Positions 1-5,077 of a DNA stretch of 5,077 bases are shown in pieces (within the stretch, counting starts at the first letter, position 1; every line of letters begins with the position of its first letter). Source of the stretch: Ferrithrix thermotolerans DSM 19514 (GTDB lineage Bacteria; Actinomycetota; Acidimicrobiia; Acidimicrobiales; Ilumatobacteraceae); NCBI GenBank assembly GCA_945878705.1, contig CAMCUE010000099.1:1-5077 (forward strand). The letters are read 5' to 3'. A model generated the notes under the pieces. That model saw only the letters and a program-made list of their open reading frames with translations, was not told where the DNA came from and did not search any database. Position numbers and translations under genes: made by a program.

Positions 1-897
1 CCAGGCGAGACCTGCCACGCCGCAGAGAAGCAAAAGGCGAGACATGTTTTTTCGTGCATAGCGCATCAAAAGAAACGGCCCGATTGCCGACCCAACACCG
101 CGTGCTGCAAGTAACAATCCGCTCCCACCATCGCCTGTACCAAAAGCATCAATCGCAAGAACTGCAAGTTGGCTCACCGCACCAGCCCCAACTGCAAACG
201 TCAATCTTGAAGCCATCAACGCCAAAATAATTTCGTGCTTCTTGGCGTAACTAATTGCCTCGCGCATGTCTTGAACCGGGCGAATTGGTTCGCGATTTTC
301 GGTAGACCTTCGCTCTTGCATCGGAGCCTTAATTAGCCCAACCAAGCAAGCGCAAACTAGAAACGTCACAATGTCTGCAGAAAATGTTGCAGTTCGTCCA
401 AAAGTTGCAGAAACCAAACCCCCCAGTGCGGAACCGATGAATACCATCGCACCCCAACTCGAGCCGAACAGAACGTTTGCTTGGCGCAGTTCTTCATCGC
501 TTCTAACCAAATTCGGAAGCGCCGCACCAAACGCAGGAAAAATTGCAGCAGACAAAGAAGAGATGACTAATTGTGCTAAAAACGCCAACCAAATTCTGGA
601 TTCGTTTGCAAACACAAATCCGATACCGCAAATTGCTTGCATCAACGAAATCGTGATTATCGTTTTTCGCCGATCAAACTTATCTACTATCGGGCCGGCA
701 ATCGGCGAGAAAAAAAATGAGGGCAAAACATATGCCGCGAATACAAGCGAAACAAGAAACGTCGAGTTTGTTGCGTCTTTCACTAATCCAACAAGCGCAA
801 CATACGTTAAGTAGTCGCCGATAACCGAAATGTTCTGCGCAATCCACATGTTGCGAACGTTCGCATTTGACCGAAGAACACCTTTTGCTTTGGTCAA
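1..897 (-). CDS. MFS exporter, MFS_3/EntS-like, 3' end beyond the window
   Basis: An inner-membrane transporter of the major facilitator superfamily, probably a proton-coupled small-molecule exporter; the substrate cannot be read from the sequence. 299 residues are visible and the frame is open at the left edge (family length is about 400). Helix 1 lies near residues 17-39 (MWIAQNISVIGDYLTYVALV) and helix 2 near 46-68. The loop 2-3 motif A follows as GPIVDKFDRRK (68-78). The stretch LPNLVRSDEELRQANVLFGS (127-146) is the conserved block of the EntS/macrolide-efflux type. A cytoplasmic loop (190-222) separates the halves, and the second half starts near 223. No ATG precedes Met17 in frame. I chose TTG 897-895 because it gives the usual short tail before helix 1 and overlaps the stop of the upstream helD by 4 bp, which suggests translational coupling. 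The fold is certain; the start is probable. Confidence 0.9.
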   Translation of the reverse strand, partial: MTKAKGVLRSNANVRNMWIAQNISVIGDYLTYVALVGLVKDATNSTFLVSLVFAAYVLPSFFFSPIAGPIVDKFDRRKTIITISLMQAICGIGFVFANESRIWLAFLAQLVISSLSAAIFPAFGAALPNLVRSDEELRQANVLFGSSWGAMVFIGSALGGLVSATFGRTATFSADIVTFLVCACLVGLIKAPMQERRSTENREPIRPVQDMREAISYAKKHEIILALMASRLTFAVGAGAVSQLAVLAIDAFGTGDGGSGLLLAARGVGSAIGPFLLMRYARKNMSRLLLLCGVAGLAW

Positions 898-3017
898 ATC
901 ATTTCTTTTGGCAATGGCTCACTGTGCAACACACTCAGTTGTTTCGTAGAGCGTGTGAGCGCAACATACAACGCCCGTAAACCATGCATCTGCGCCGCCA
1001 CGATCTTGGCTGGCTCGACCACAATCACTCCATCAAGTTCAAGTCCCTTGACCACACTTACGGGCACAACTGTGAGCCCGGCTTCGATGCCAGAAACCCC
1101 AGCGCGACCATGAGCTATCTGCGCCTTTTCTAGTGCCGCCGAAATAGTTTCAGACATCGAATCAGGGCAAACAATTGCAACATTTCCACCACTGAGTTCG
1201 GCGACCATTCTCTGCGTATCTTTTATGAGACTGCTAAAAAGTTCGTCGACAGTAGTAGCAATTATTTTTGGTGTCTCTTCGCCTTCACGAACCGAAACAG
1301 GCGAAATTTGCAGTGGCGCAGCAGATTTCAAAACTCGAGTTGCGAGCTCCATTATTTGGCGCGGAATTCGATAGCCAACCGTTAGTCCTATAATTCGCGA
1401 CGGATTCTTTTTCGGCAAATGTGCCAAAACTTCCTTCCATGAGGCAGGAGCGTGCGCCGATGTTGCCTGGGCAATGTCACCAACAATTGTCATCGCGCCA
1501 TTGAGCGATCGCCGTGAAATCATTCGAAGTTGCATCGGTGAAAGATCTTGTACTTCGTCGATCACGATGTGGCCATAGGTGCGAACTTCGTCTGCGTCGT
1601 TGATTCGACCGTTTCGGCGAGGCTTTGGTCCGAGTAGTGATAGTGCTTCGTCTAGCACTGCAACATCGGCGTCACTGAACTTGGCTTCTGCCAAAGACTC
1701 TGCTCGTTTACGATGCAACGACTCGTATTCTTCTTGAGTGCAAACTTTTTGAGCAGCAAGTCGTAACAAAGCTTTTGAAGAATAAAGATCATGCAACAAT
1801 TCTGCTGCCGAAAGAACTGGCCAGATGTAATTTATTACTGCGCGAAATTCAGGCAGATCATGCAACACAGATCGCATCGTCTCAATGTCAGAATCTGGAT
1901 TTCGGCTTGAAGCAATTAGCGATGTGATAATTTCAGTTTCAACCCAATGGTTCGCCGCGTTGTGTCGCCGAAAGCGACGACGCCCTTCACTGACAATTGT
2001 CTTGGATTGATTTATAGTCAGTCGCAAATATCCAGCGCCAAATGCAATTTCAACATCGTTGCGCAGAGGTCGTTGCCGATCATGAATTGCTTTAGAAATT
2101 ATTTGCGACATGCGCAGGTCGCCTTTGATGCGTGCCACTGGCTCACTGTCCTTTGCGGTGTAATTATGTCCTCGCACAAGATCGGCTAACACAACTTGTT
2201 CAACGCCGGCTTCGCCGAGCGACGGCAAAACTCGTTCGATATATCTCAAGAAAACACGATTCGGGCCAACGACCAACACACCCTGATCTTCTAACGGAAA
2301 TCTAAATGTGTAAAGCAAATAAGCGGCCCGATGCAACGCGACAACTGTCTTACCTGTGCCTGGCCCACCTTCGACAACCAACACACCTTGTTGCGGCGAG
2401 CGAATGATTTCGTCTTGCTCAGCCTGGATTGTCGCAACAATGTCACCAAGTTGACCAGTACGACCGCGAGACAGAACGCTCAGCAACGTGCTGTATCCAC
2501 GAAGCGTCGGAGTGCTCGACGCAGGCTCGCCGTCGAGACCTTCGTCGTGACCAACACCAAGATGCCCTACACCAAAAAGTTCGTCTTCGATGCCGAGCAA
2601 CTCTCGACCCTGCACTTCGAAGTGTCGACGCCTTACAAGCCCCATTGGCTCTCGACCTGTCGCGCGATAAAACGGCTCGGCTACGGGGGCTCGCCAATCG
2701 ACGACTACAGGTTCGCGAGAGGAGTCGGCAATCGCAATTCGACCGATGTGAAAGCTCTCAAACGCATCAGGCGACTCAGTCAGTCGATCAATTCGACCGA
2801 ACACGAGCGCAGAGTCACCTAAGTCAAGTTGTGTTAGCCGACCAACTAGAACTTCATCAAATGCGTTGCGCTCAAATCGCGCTTGAAAAGTTCCGCCCAT
2901 TGATGCTTCGTTCATTTGACGAATCTTCCAAGCATCAGTCTTTGTAATTTCAAGACATTCGTAGGCGTGGTCAATGAACTTCTGCTCGTCTTCGAACTCA
3001 GGATGCTGTTTGGTCAT
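894..3017 (-). CDS. helD: HelD-family RNA polymerase-recycling ATPase (UvrD-like superfamily 1)
   Basis: HelD proteins bind RNA polymerase, insert arms into its channels and use ATP to release stalled enzyme from DNA; some relatives protect it from rifamycins. From ATG 3017 the protein has 707 residues. The N-terminal arm (about 1-75) is followed by the family signature DWRAPVAEPFY (107-117) and GLVRRRH (126-132). Next come Walker A GGPGTGKT (217-224), Walker B IDEVQD (486-491), motif III GDIAQ (513-517), motif IV GYRIP (548-552), motif V VVKGLELDG (655-663) and motif VI LYVALTR (683-689), with Arg689 as the probable arginine finger. The frame stays open upstream to a TTG at 3071, but ATG 3017 places the FEDEQKFID block at the usual distance from the N-terminus. 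No clear Shine-Dalgarno site is visible. All ATPase motifs look intact. The segment between LLDEALSLLG and Walker B is short and basic (see findings). The gene is coupled to the MFS exporter downstream. Confidence 0.93.
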   Translation of the reverse strand: MTKQHPEFEDEQKFIDHAYECLEITKTDAWKIRQMNEASMGGTFQARFERNAFDEVLVGRLTQLDLGDSALVFGRIDRLTESPDAFESFHIGRIAIADSSREPVVVDWRAPVAEPFYRATGREPMGLVRRRHFEVQGRELLGIEDELFGVGHLGVGHDEGLDGEPASSTPTLRGYSTLLSVLSRGRTGQLGDIVATIQAEQDEIIRSPQQGVLVVEGGPGTGKTVVALHRAAYLLYTFRFPLEDQGVLVVGPNRVFLRYIERVLPSLGEAGVEQVVLADLVRGHNYTAKDSEPVARIKGDLRMSQIISKAIHDRQRPLRNDVEIAFGAGYLRLTINQSKTIVSEGRRRFRRHNAANHWVETEIITSLIASSRNPDSDIETMRSVLHDLPEFRAVINYIWPVLSAAELLHDLYSSKALLRLAAQKVCTQEEYESLHRKRAESLAEAKFSDADVAVLDEALSLLGPKPRRNGRINDADEVRTYGHIVIDEVQDLSPMQLRMISRRSLNGAMTIVGDIAQATSAHAPASWKEVLAHLPKKNPSRIIGLTVGYRIPRQIMELATRVLKSAAPLQISPVSVREGEETPKIIATTVDELFSSLIKDTQRMVAELSGGNVAIVCPDSMSETISAALEKAQIAHGRAGVSGIEAGLTVVPVSVVKGLELDGVIVVEPAKIVAAQMHGLRALYVALTRSTKQLSVLHSEPLPKEMI

Positions 3018-3054
3018 TGTTTTAGTCGCAGTTTCTGAAAAATAGAGTTTTTCA

Positions 3055-3060
3055 ATTCTA
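3055..3060 (-). promoter_or_regulatory. possible -10 element for helD
   Basis: On the minus strand this reads TAGAAT, close to the TATAAT consensus, and would give a 5' leader of about 30 bases before ATG 3017. The bases 16-18 upstream are a poor -35. An alternative pairing uses TTGATA (3066-3071) with CTCTAT (3042-3047). Both are weak, so this is a candidate only. Confidence 0.25.
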
Positions 3061-3079
3061 CCGACTATCAATTGGTTTT

Positions 3080-3107
3080 TACTAGCGGATTACTAGACGC
3101 TTGCTGG
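3080..3107. repeat. two 11-bp CTAG-containing direct repeats plus a partial third
   Basis: TACTAGCGGAT (3080-3090) is followed directly by TACTAGACGCT (3091-3101) and then the partial unit TGCTGG (3102-3107). The block sits in the helD/lipoprotein divergent region, just upstream of the probable helD promoter. It resembles the CTAG-rich 12-bp array at 4774-4821, for example TACTAGA followed by TGCT(A/G)G. No function is assigned. Confidence 0.5.
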
Positions 3108-3159
3108 TGACAAAATCGTTAAATAATTCATCTCACATTGCTGTAATTAGATGCTGGGT

Positions 3160-3190
3160 TTGACATTGATGCACACATCACAGGCACACT
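3160..3190 (+). promoter_or_regulatory. possible promoter of the lipoprotein operon
   Basis: TTGACA at 3160-3165 is a perfect -35 hexamer in the correct orientation for the secreted-protein pair. The best -10 is poor: CACACT at 3185-3190 with a 19-bp spacer. An alternative is the extended -10 TGC-TGTAAT at 3139-3147, with GTTAAA (3118-3123) as its -35. I cannot choose between them, and either may depend on an activator at the nearby inverted repeats. Confidence 0.25.
3167..3180. promoter_or_regulatory. perfect inverted repeat TGATG-CACA-CATCA
   Basis: Five-base arms flank a 4-base centre, immediately after the TTGACA hexamer and inside the would-be promoter spacer. A dimeric regulator could bind here, but the arms are short enough to occur by chance. 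It is recorded because a second short palindrome lies 9 bases downstream. Confidence 0.3.
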
Positions 3191-3202
3191 GCCGTATCGG
3201 CA
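3190..3202. promoter_or_regulatory. perfect inverted repeat TGCCG-TAT-CGGCA
   Basis: Five-base GC-rich arms flank a 3-base centre, 38 bases before the lipoprotein ATG. It could be an operator, or a small hairpin in the mRNA leader if transcription starts upstream. It is followed by a G-rich stretch (3206-3212) that is too far from ATG 3240 to be its ribosome binding site. Confidence 0.3.
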
Positions 3203-3239
3203 CTCGCGGGGGCTCATGCTTGATTTTGATGATAAAAAT

Positions 3240-3893
3240 ATGCGAATCATCAAGACCTTTTTGCTTGGATTCGGATTATTACTTACAACTTGTTGCTCCG
3301 CACCGCAAACTTTGAGTCTTGGTTTGTCTGCGAGCACGATTGACACAACAAGTAATACCACTAGCGACACAGTTGTTAATTCGCCGAGCGAAAATTCTGT
3401 GATTGCATCTAGCGAAACAGTCAAGTCAGCCAGCACTGCGGGCCCGAGTGCTGCTGAAAATCTTGATGCAACCCGAAACTCACTTGTCAGCGAACAATTT
3501 CATCAACTAGTGCAGTGGCAAGACAAGTGCTACCAAAAACCAAGTGTCTGTCGCGTTGATGAGTTCACGATTGTCGGTACCAAGTATCACCAAGCCCTAG
3601 ACGAGCAGATGACTCTTTACGCCAAAAACAATATCAATAGTCGTCTTGGACACGGCAAACGCGAAGTTGCGATTGAGTCGATCACATTTGATGAGTCTGC
3701 TTTAATTGCGCAGGTCAATGCCTGCATTTACGACACCGTGATTTTATATATGGATGGTTTTATTTTTAATAATCACATCACTTCGTCGCATACTCAATGG
3801 AAACTGCAGTGGGATAACCCACGTTGGAAGTGGATCGACTTTCAAATTCTTCACCGCGAATACAACACAAATATCTGTCCGGCGCAACAATGA
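3240..3893 (+). CDS. secreted lipoprotein with a probable NTF2-like C-terminal domain
   Basis: A 217-residue exported protein of unknown function. The N-terminus MRIIKTFLLGFGLLLTTCCS is a type II signal peptide: a positive n-region, then a hydrophobic core, then a lipobox at Cys18 or Cys19 (LTTC/TTCC). Thr at -1 is atypical. Residues 28-75 are a Ser/Thr-rich, low-complexity linker, as expected for a tether from the membrane. Residues 80-203 form a compact alpha+beta domain with Cys97, Cys104, Cys162 and Cys213, which could form two disulfides. The block QVNACIYDTVILY followed by SSHTQWKLQWDNPRWKWIDF resembles the paired C-terminal strands of NTF2/SnoaL-like domains; this is inference from pattern. 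An upstream in-frame ATG (3216) would add an acidic MLDFDDKN before the signal peptide, so I prefer 3240. No Shine-Dalgarno site precedes it. The stop overlaps the next gene (ATGA). Confidence 0.85.
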   Translation: MRIIKTFLLGFGLLLTTCCSAPQTLSLGLSASTIDTTSNTTSDTVVNSPSENSVIASSETVKSASTAGPSAAENLDATRNSLVSEQFHQLVQWQDKCYQKPSVCRVDEFTIVGTKYHQALDEQMTLYAKNNINSRLGHGKREVAIESITFDESALIAQVNACIYDTVILYMDGFIFNNHITSSHTQWKLQWDNPRWKWIDFQILHREYNTNICPAQQ

Positions 3894-4720
3894 AATACGG
3901 CACTGTTTTGATTTGTGTCGCGGCTCTTTTTTTCGGCTCTAGTCCTTCAGCAAAAGCAGACACAACCGGACCGGTGGTCGTACTCGACGAATACGGATCA
4001 GCGGTTGATAAAACAATTATTGCTGGAGTGATTGTTCAGCAAAACGACTCGCCTGGTGGATCAGATGCCTGCCAATGGTCTGCGTCGTTAGTTCGTGATT
4101 CCGGACAAGGGCAAGGCACAGAAGTTACAAAACAAATTGGATCAATAAGTTTTCGACTTTACGATCGCGCTTGCCCGAGTGAAACTACGACCTATTACTG
4201 GATTCCAGAAATCTCGACAGAACAAATTGCTCGATCTGCATCAAGTGTTGTTTACGATTTGATACCGGCGCCATTTGGCGACTTCGCTCCACCTGCTCGC
4301 CAAGGATTAATAAATGTCGGCACATGGTTTTGGGTGCTGCCAGCAGTGTGGCAACCGAAATCTGTTACTGCGTGGATTCCAACCCCAGAGGGGCCAATCA
4401 CCGTGACCACAACAGCAACACCGACAAGACTGGTATTTCATCCCGGCGACGGGTTTCATGGCACTGGAGATAAAGATTGTGTCGGCCCAGGCTTGCGATG
4501 GACAGAAATAATTGGCGATCACTTGCCGTCACCATGCATGTATACATATCGGCACTCATCGGCTATAGATTCAAGCGGCCTATTCTCGTCAAGTATCTCA
4601 ATAATTTGGCGCGTCACCTGGCGTTCAAGCACCGGAACGTCAGGAACCCTGCCAAATGTAACGACCGCTTCATACCACCAAATGAATATTCGCGAATTTC
4701 AGGCCCTAGTTACTTCATAG
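3890..4720 (+). CDS. secreted PKD-like domain protein of unknown function
   Basis: A 276-residue exported protein. MKYGTVLICVAALFFGSSPS ending in AKA|D is a type I signal peptide, with cleavage predicted after residue 23. There is no later membrane segment, so the product should be released or wall-associated. Residues 140-275 look like one beta-rich PKD-type module. It runs from WFWVLPAVWQP (146-156), through TVTTTATPTRLVFHPGDG (171-188), to Cys197-VGPG and Cys216-MYTYRHSS, ending with WRVTWRSS (240-247) and REFQALV. I recall the same order (GDG, CxGPG, C..TY..SS, WRVxW, QA) in actinobacterial hypothetical proteins, some mislabelled 'ATP/GTP-binding'; no P-loop is visible here. The N-terminal part (24-135) has Cys61 and Cys95 and is not recognised. 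ATG 3890 overlaps the lipoprotein stop by 4 bp with no Shine-Dalgarno site, which indicates coupled translation and a shared job. Confidence 0.85.
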   Translation: MKYGTVLICVAALFFGSSPSAKADTTGPVVVLDEYGSAVDKTIIAGVIVQQNDSPGGSDACQWSASLVRDSGQGQGTEVTKQIGSISFRLYDRACPSETTTYYWIPEISTEQIARSASSVVYDLIPAPFGDFAPPARQGLINVGTWFWVLPAVWQPKSVTAWIPTPEGPITVTTTATPTRLVFHPGDGFHGTGDKDCVGPGLRWTEIIGDHLPSPCMYTYRHSSAIDSSGLFSSSISIIWRVTWRSSTGTSGTLPNVTTASYHQMNIREFQALVTS

Positions 4721-4723
4721 TCA

Positions 4724-4744
4724 TCTAATATTCCTCTAATATTC
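4724..4744. repeat. tandem 11-bp AT-rich repeat, about two copies
   Basis: TCTAATATTCC (4724-4734) is followed directly by TCTAATATTC (4735-4744). It begins 3 bp after the stop codon of the secreted PKD-like gene and overlaps the 3' end of the small minus-strand ORF. It is probably simple slippage. No terminator hairpin is visible here. Confidence 0.5.
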
Positions 4745-4864
4745 GCCTCGCAATCTTGTAGCCAATAGCCCCACTGCTAGCCCGCCTACTAGAGCGTCTG
4801 CTAGCCCGTCTACTAGCGCCGGCCGTCTGGGCAACGGCGAAATGGATGTTTTAGTGCGAGGCAT
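4736..4864 (-). CDS. candidate 42-residue small membrane protein
   Basis: ATG at 4864-4862 opens a frame of 42 codons ending in TAG at 4738-4736; a GTG codon directly before the ATG is an alternative start. The N-terminus MPRTKTSISPLPRRP is basic. Residues 16-36 form a hydrophobic Gly/Ala/Leu/Val segment made of four-residue units (GLAD, ALVG, GLAV, GLLA), and the tail RLRGEY is charged. This would suit a single membrane helix with a glycine-zipper face. It neatly fills the gap between the plus-strand PKD-like gene (stop codons 15 bp apart) and the divergent csp promoter. Against it: no Shine-Dalgarno site, five CTA and two GTA codons clustered in a repeat, and a length that could arise by chance. 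I do not recognise a family. The repeat DNA may be non-coding. Confidence 0.4.
   Translation of the reverse strand: MPRTKTSISPLPRRPALVDGLADALVGGLAVGLLATRLRGEY
4774..4821. repeat. four tandem 12-bp CTAG-containing units
   Basis: The units are CTGCTAGCCCGC (4774-4785), CTACTAGAGCGT (4786-4797), CTGCTAGCCCGT (4798-4809) and CTACTAGCGCCG (4810-4821). Units 1 and 3 differ at one base, and units 2 and 4 alternate with them, so there is also a 24-bp higher-order period. A degenerate unit may precede them (4762-4773). On the minus strand the array encodes four-residue repeats in the candidate small protein. It is similar to the CTAG block at 3080-3107. Confidence 0.8.
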
Positions 4865-4932
4865 CACTTAGCTAGCGGTCGATAATCTATTACAGAGACA
4901 AGAACTACCGCGAGATTAGGCCATCACCAACA

Positions 4933-4962
4933 TTGGGAATAGAGCGATTAGGTTGCTACCCT
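4933..4962 (+). promoter_or_regulatory. probable promoter of the cold-shock gene
   Basis: TTGGGA (4933-4938) lies 18 bp from TACCCT (4957-4962). The -10 is extended by TGC immediately before it and fits the actinobacterial TAnnnT pattern. Transcription would start around 4969, giving a leader of about 50 bases before the csp ATG. The predicted start falls inside the palindrome at 4966-4977. Confidence 0.5.
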
Positions 4963-4965
4963 TGT

Positions 4966-4977
4966 GAAAGCGCTTTC
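4966..4977. promoter_or_regulatory. perfect 12-bp palindrome GAAAGCGCTTTC, LacI/cre-like operator
   Basis: The site is fully self-complementary with a central CG. With its flanks (TGAAAGCGCTTTCG) it closely matches operators of the LacI/GalR family, including the CcpA cre consensus in Firmicutes. Its position over the predicted +1 of the csp promoter is where a repressor would act. It could instead form a small hairpin at the 5' end of the leader RNA. Confidence 0.5.
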
Positions 4978-5007
4978 GATCATGGGAGTGCATTACAAAA
5001 TAACAAG

Positions 5008-5014
5008 AAAGAAG
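5008..5014 (+). promoter_or_regulatory. ribosome binding site of the cold-shock gene
   Basis: AAAGAAG lies 7 bases before ATG 5022 and differs from AAAGGAG by one base. It is the clearest Shine-Dalgarno-like site in the window. The other genes start without one or are coupled to an upstream stop, so csp is probably translated at a high rate. Confidence 0.6.
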
Positions 5015-5021
5015 TACAGCT

Positions 5022-5077
5022 ATGCCAACCGGTACCGTGAAATTTTTCAATGACGAAAAGGGTTACGGATTTATCTC
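5022..5077 (+). CDS. cspA: cold-shock domain protein, 5' end only
   Basis: Only the first 18 codons and two further bases are present: MPTGTVKFFNDEKGYGFI. This is the start of a CspA-type cold-shock domain, normally a protein of 65-70 residues with a five-stranded OB fold. It binds single-stranded RNA and DNA and melts RNA structure. The first strand (GTVKFFN) and the RNP1 motif KGYGFI (13-18; canonical KGFGFI) are visible, with the aromatic residues that stack on bases. It has its own promoter, a leader of about 50 bases and a good ribosome binding site. Paralogues are common, so the exact gene name is uncertain; the family is not. Confidence 0.93.
   Translation, partial: MPTGTVKFFNDEKGYGFI

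Noticed and set aside
371..814. A 147-codon plus-strand ORF
   Set aside because: It lies entirely opposite the MFS gene, whose minus-strand frame shows transmembrane segments and MFS motif A. The plus-strand product has no recognisable features.
2331..2947. Overlapping plus-strand ORFs of 163 and 172 codons
   Set aside because: They are antisense to the conserved Walker A and DWRAP regions of helD, rich in Arg/Ser/Gln, and look like shadows of that strongly constrained gene.
3096..3114. Possible rifamycin-associated element (RAE) upstream of helD
   Set aside because: The left half (GACGCTTGC) resembles the RAE as I remember it, but the right half shows no inverted match, so the diagnostic symmetry is missing.
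3151..3320. Plus-strand ORF starting MLGLTLMHTS upstream of the lipoprotein
   Set aside because: It spans the promoter-like sequences and runs into the lipoprotein signal peptide in another frame; there is no coding signature.
3128..3436. A 102-codon minus-strand ORF with a hydrophobic stretch
   Set aside because: The hydrophobic part is the antisense of the lipoprotein's Ser/Thr-rich linker. The ORF covers the divergent promoter region and has no plausible start context.
4817..4839. GC-rich hairpin (CGCCG/CGGCG or GCCGT/ACGGC) as a terminator for the secreted pair
   Set aside because: The two stems exclude each other, the arms are only 5 bp, and no T-tract follows closely. It also lies about 100 bp past the stop codon.
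4774..4851. Plus-strand reading of the repeats as a Leu/Ala/Arg-rich peptide (LLARLLERLLAR)
   Set aside because: It looks helix-like, but there is no ATG, GTG or TTG between the upstream in-frame TAG (4759-4761) and the repeat, so nothing would initiate it.
4982..5056. Short ORF beginning MGVHYKITRKK overlapping the csp start
   Set aside because: It has no ribosome binding site, runs out of frame into the conserved csp start, and is short enough to be chance.

Overview
The window looks like chromosomal DNA from an actinobacterium of moderate GC (roughly 45-50% by eye). The clues are a class II (actinobacterial-type) HelD, a cold-shock protein beginning MPTGTVKFFN, a secreted PKD-like protein of a type I associate with actinobacteria, few strong Shine-Dalgarno sites, and a TAnnnT-type -10 element. 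A freshwater or marine lineage such as Acidimicrobiia would fit, but that is a guess.

Layout. The left 60% (1-3017) is one minus-strand transcription unit. It reads from a HelD-type RNA polymerase-recycling ATPase into an MFS exporter, whose TTG start overlaps the helD stop by 4 bp. The exporter runs off the left edge. A divergent intergenic region of about 220 bp (3018-3239) holds candidate promoters, two short perfect inverted repeats and a CTAG-rich repeat. Next comes a plus-strand pair, a lipoprotein with a probable NTF2-like domain (3240-3893) and a secreted PKD-like protein (3890-4720), joined by an ATGA overlap. The 300 bp after that pair hold an unlisted minus-strand ORF of 42 codons (4736-4864). 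Its hydrophobic core is encoded by four 12-bp CTAG-containing repeats. The region ends with a promoter that has a perfect GAAAGCGCTTTC palindrome at its predicted start site, leading into a cold-shock gene cut by the right edge.

How the genes may work together. The HelD-MFS coupling is compatible with a stress or antibiotic-tolerance operon, because some HelD relatives protect RNA polymerase from rifamycins and this MFS subfamily exports small molecules. The two secreted products are probably made in fixed proportion and act together outside the membrane, but their function is unknown. I do not see a clear new defence or mobile system. The best leads are the repeat-encoded small membrane protein candidate, the LacI/cre-like operator at the csp start, and the HelD whose primary-channel loop region looks unusually short.
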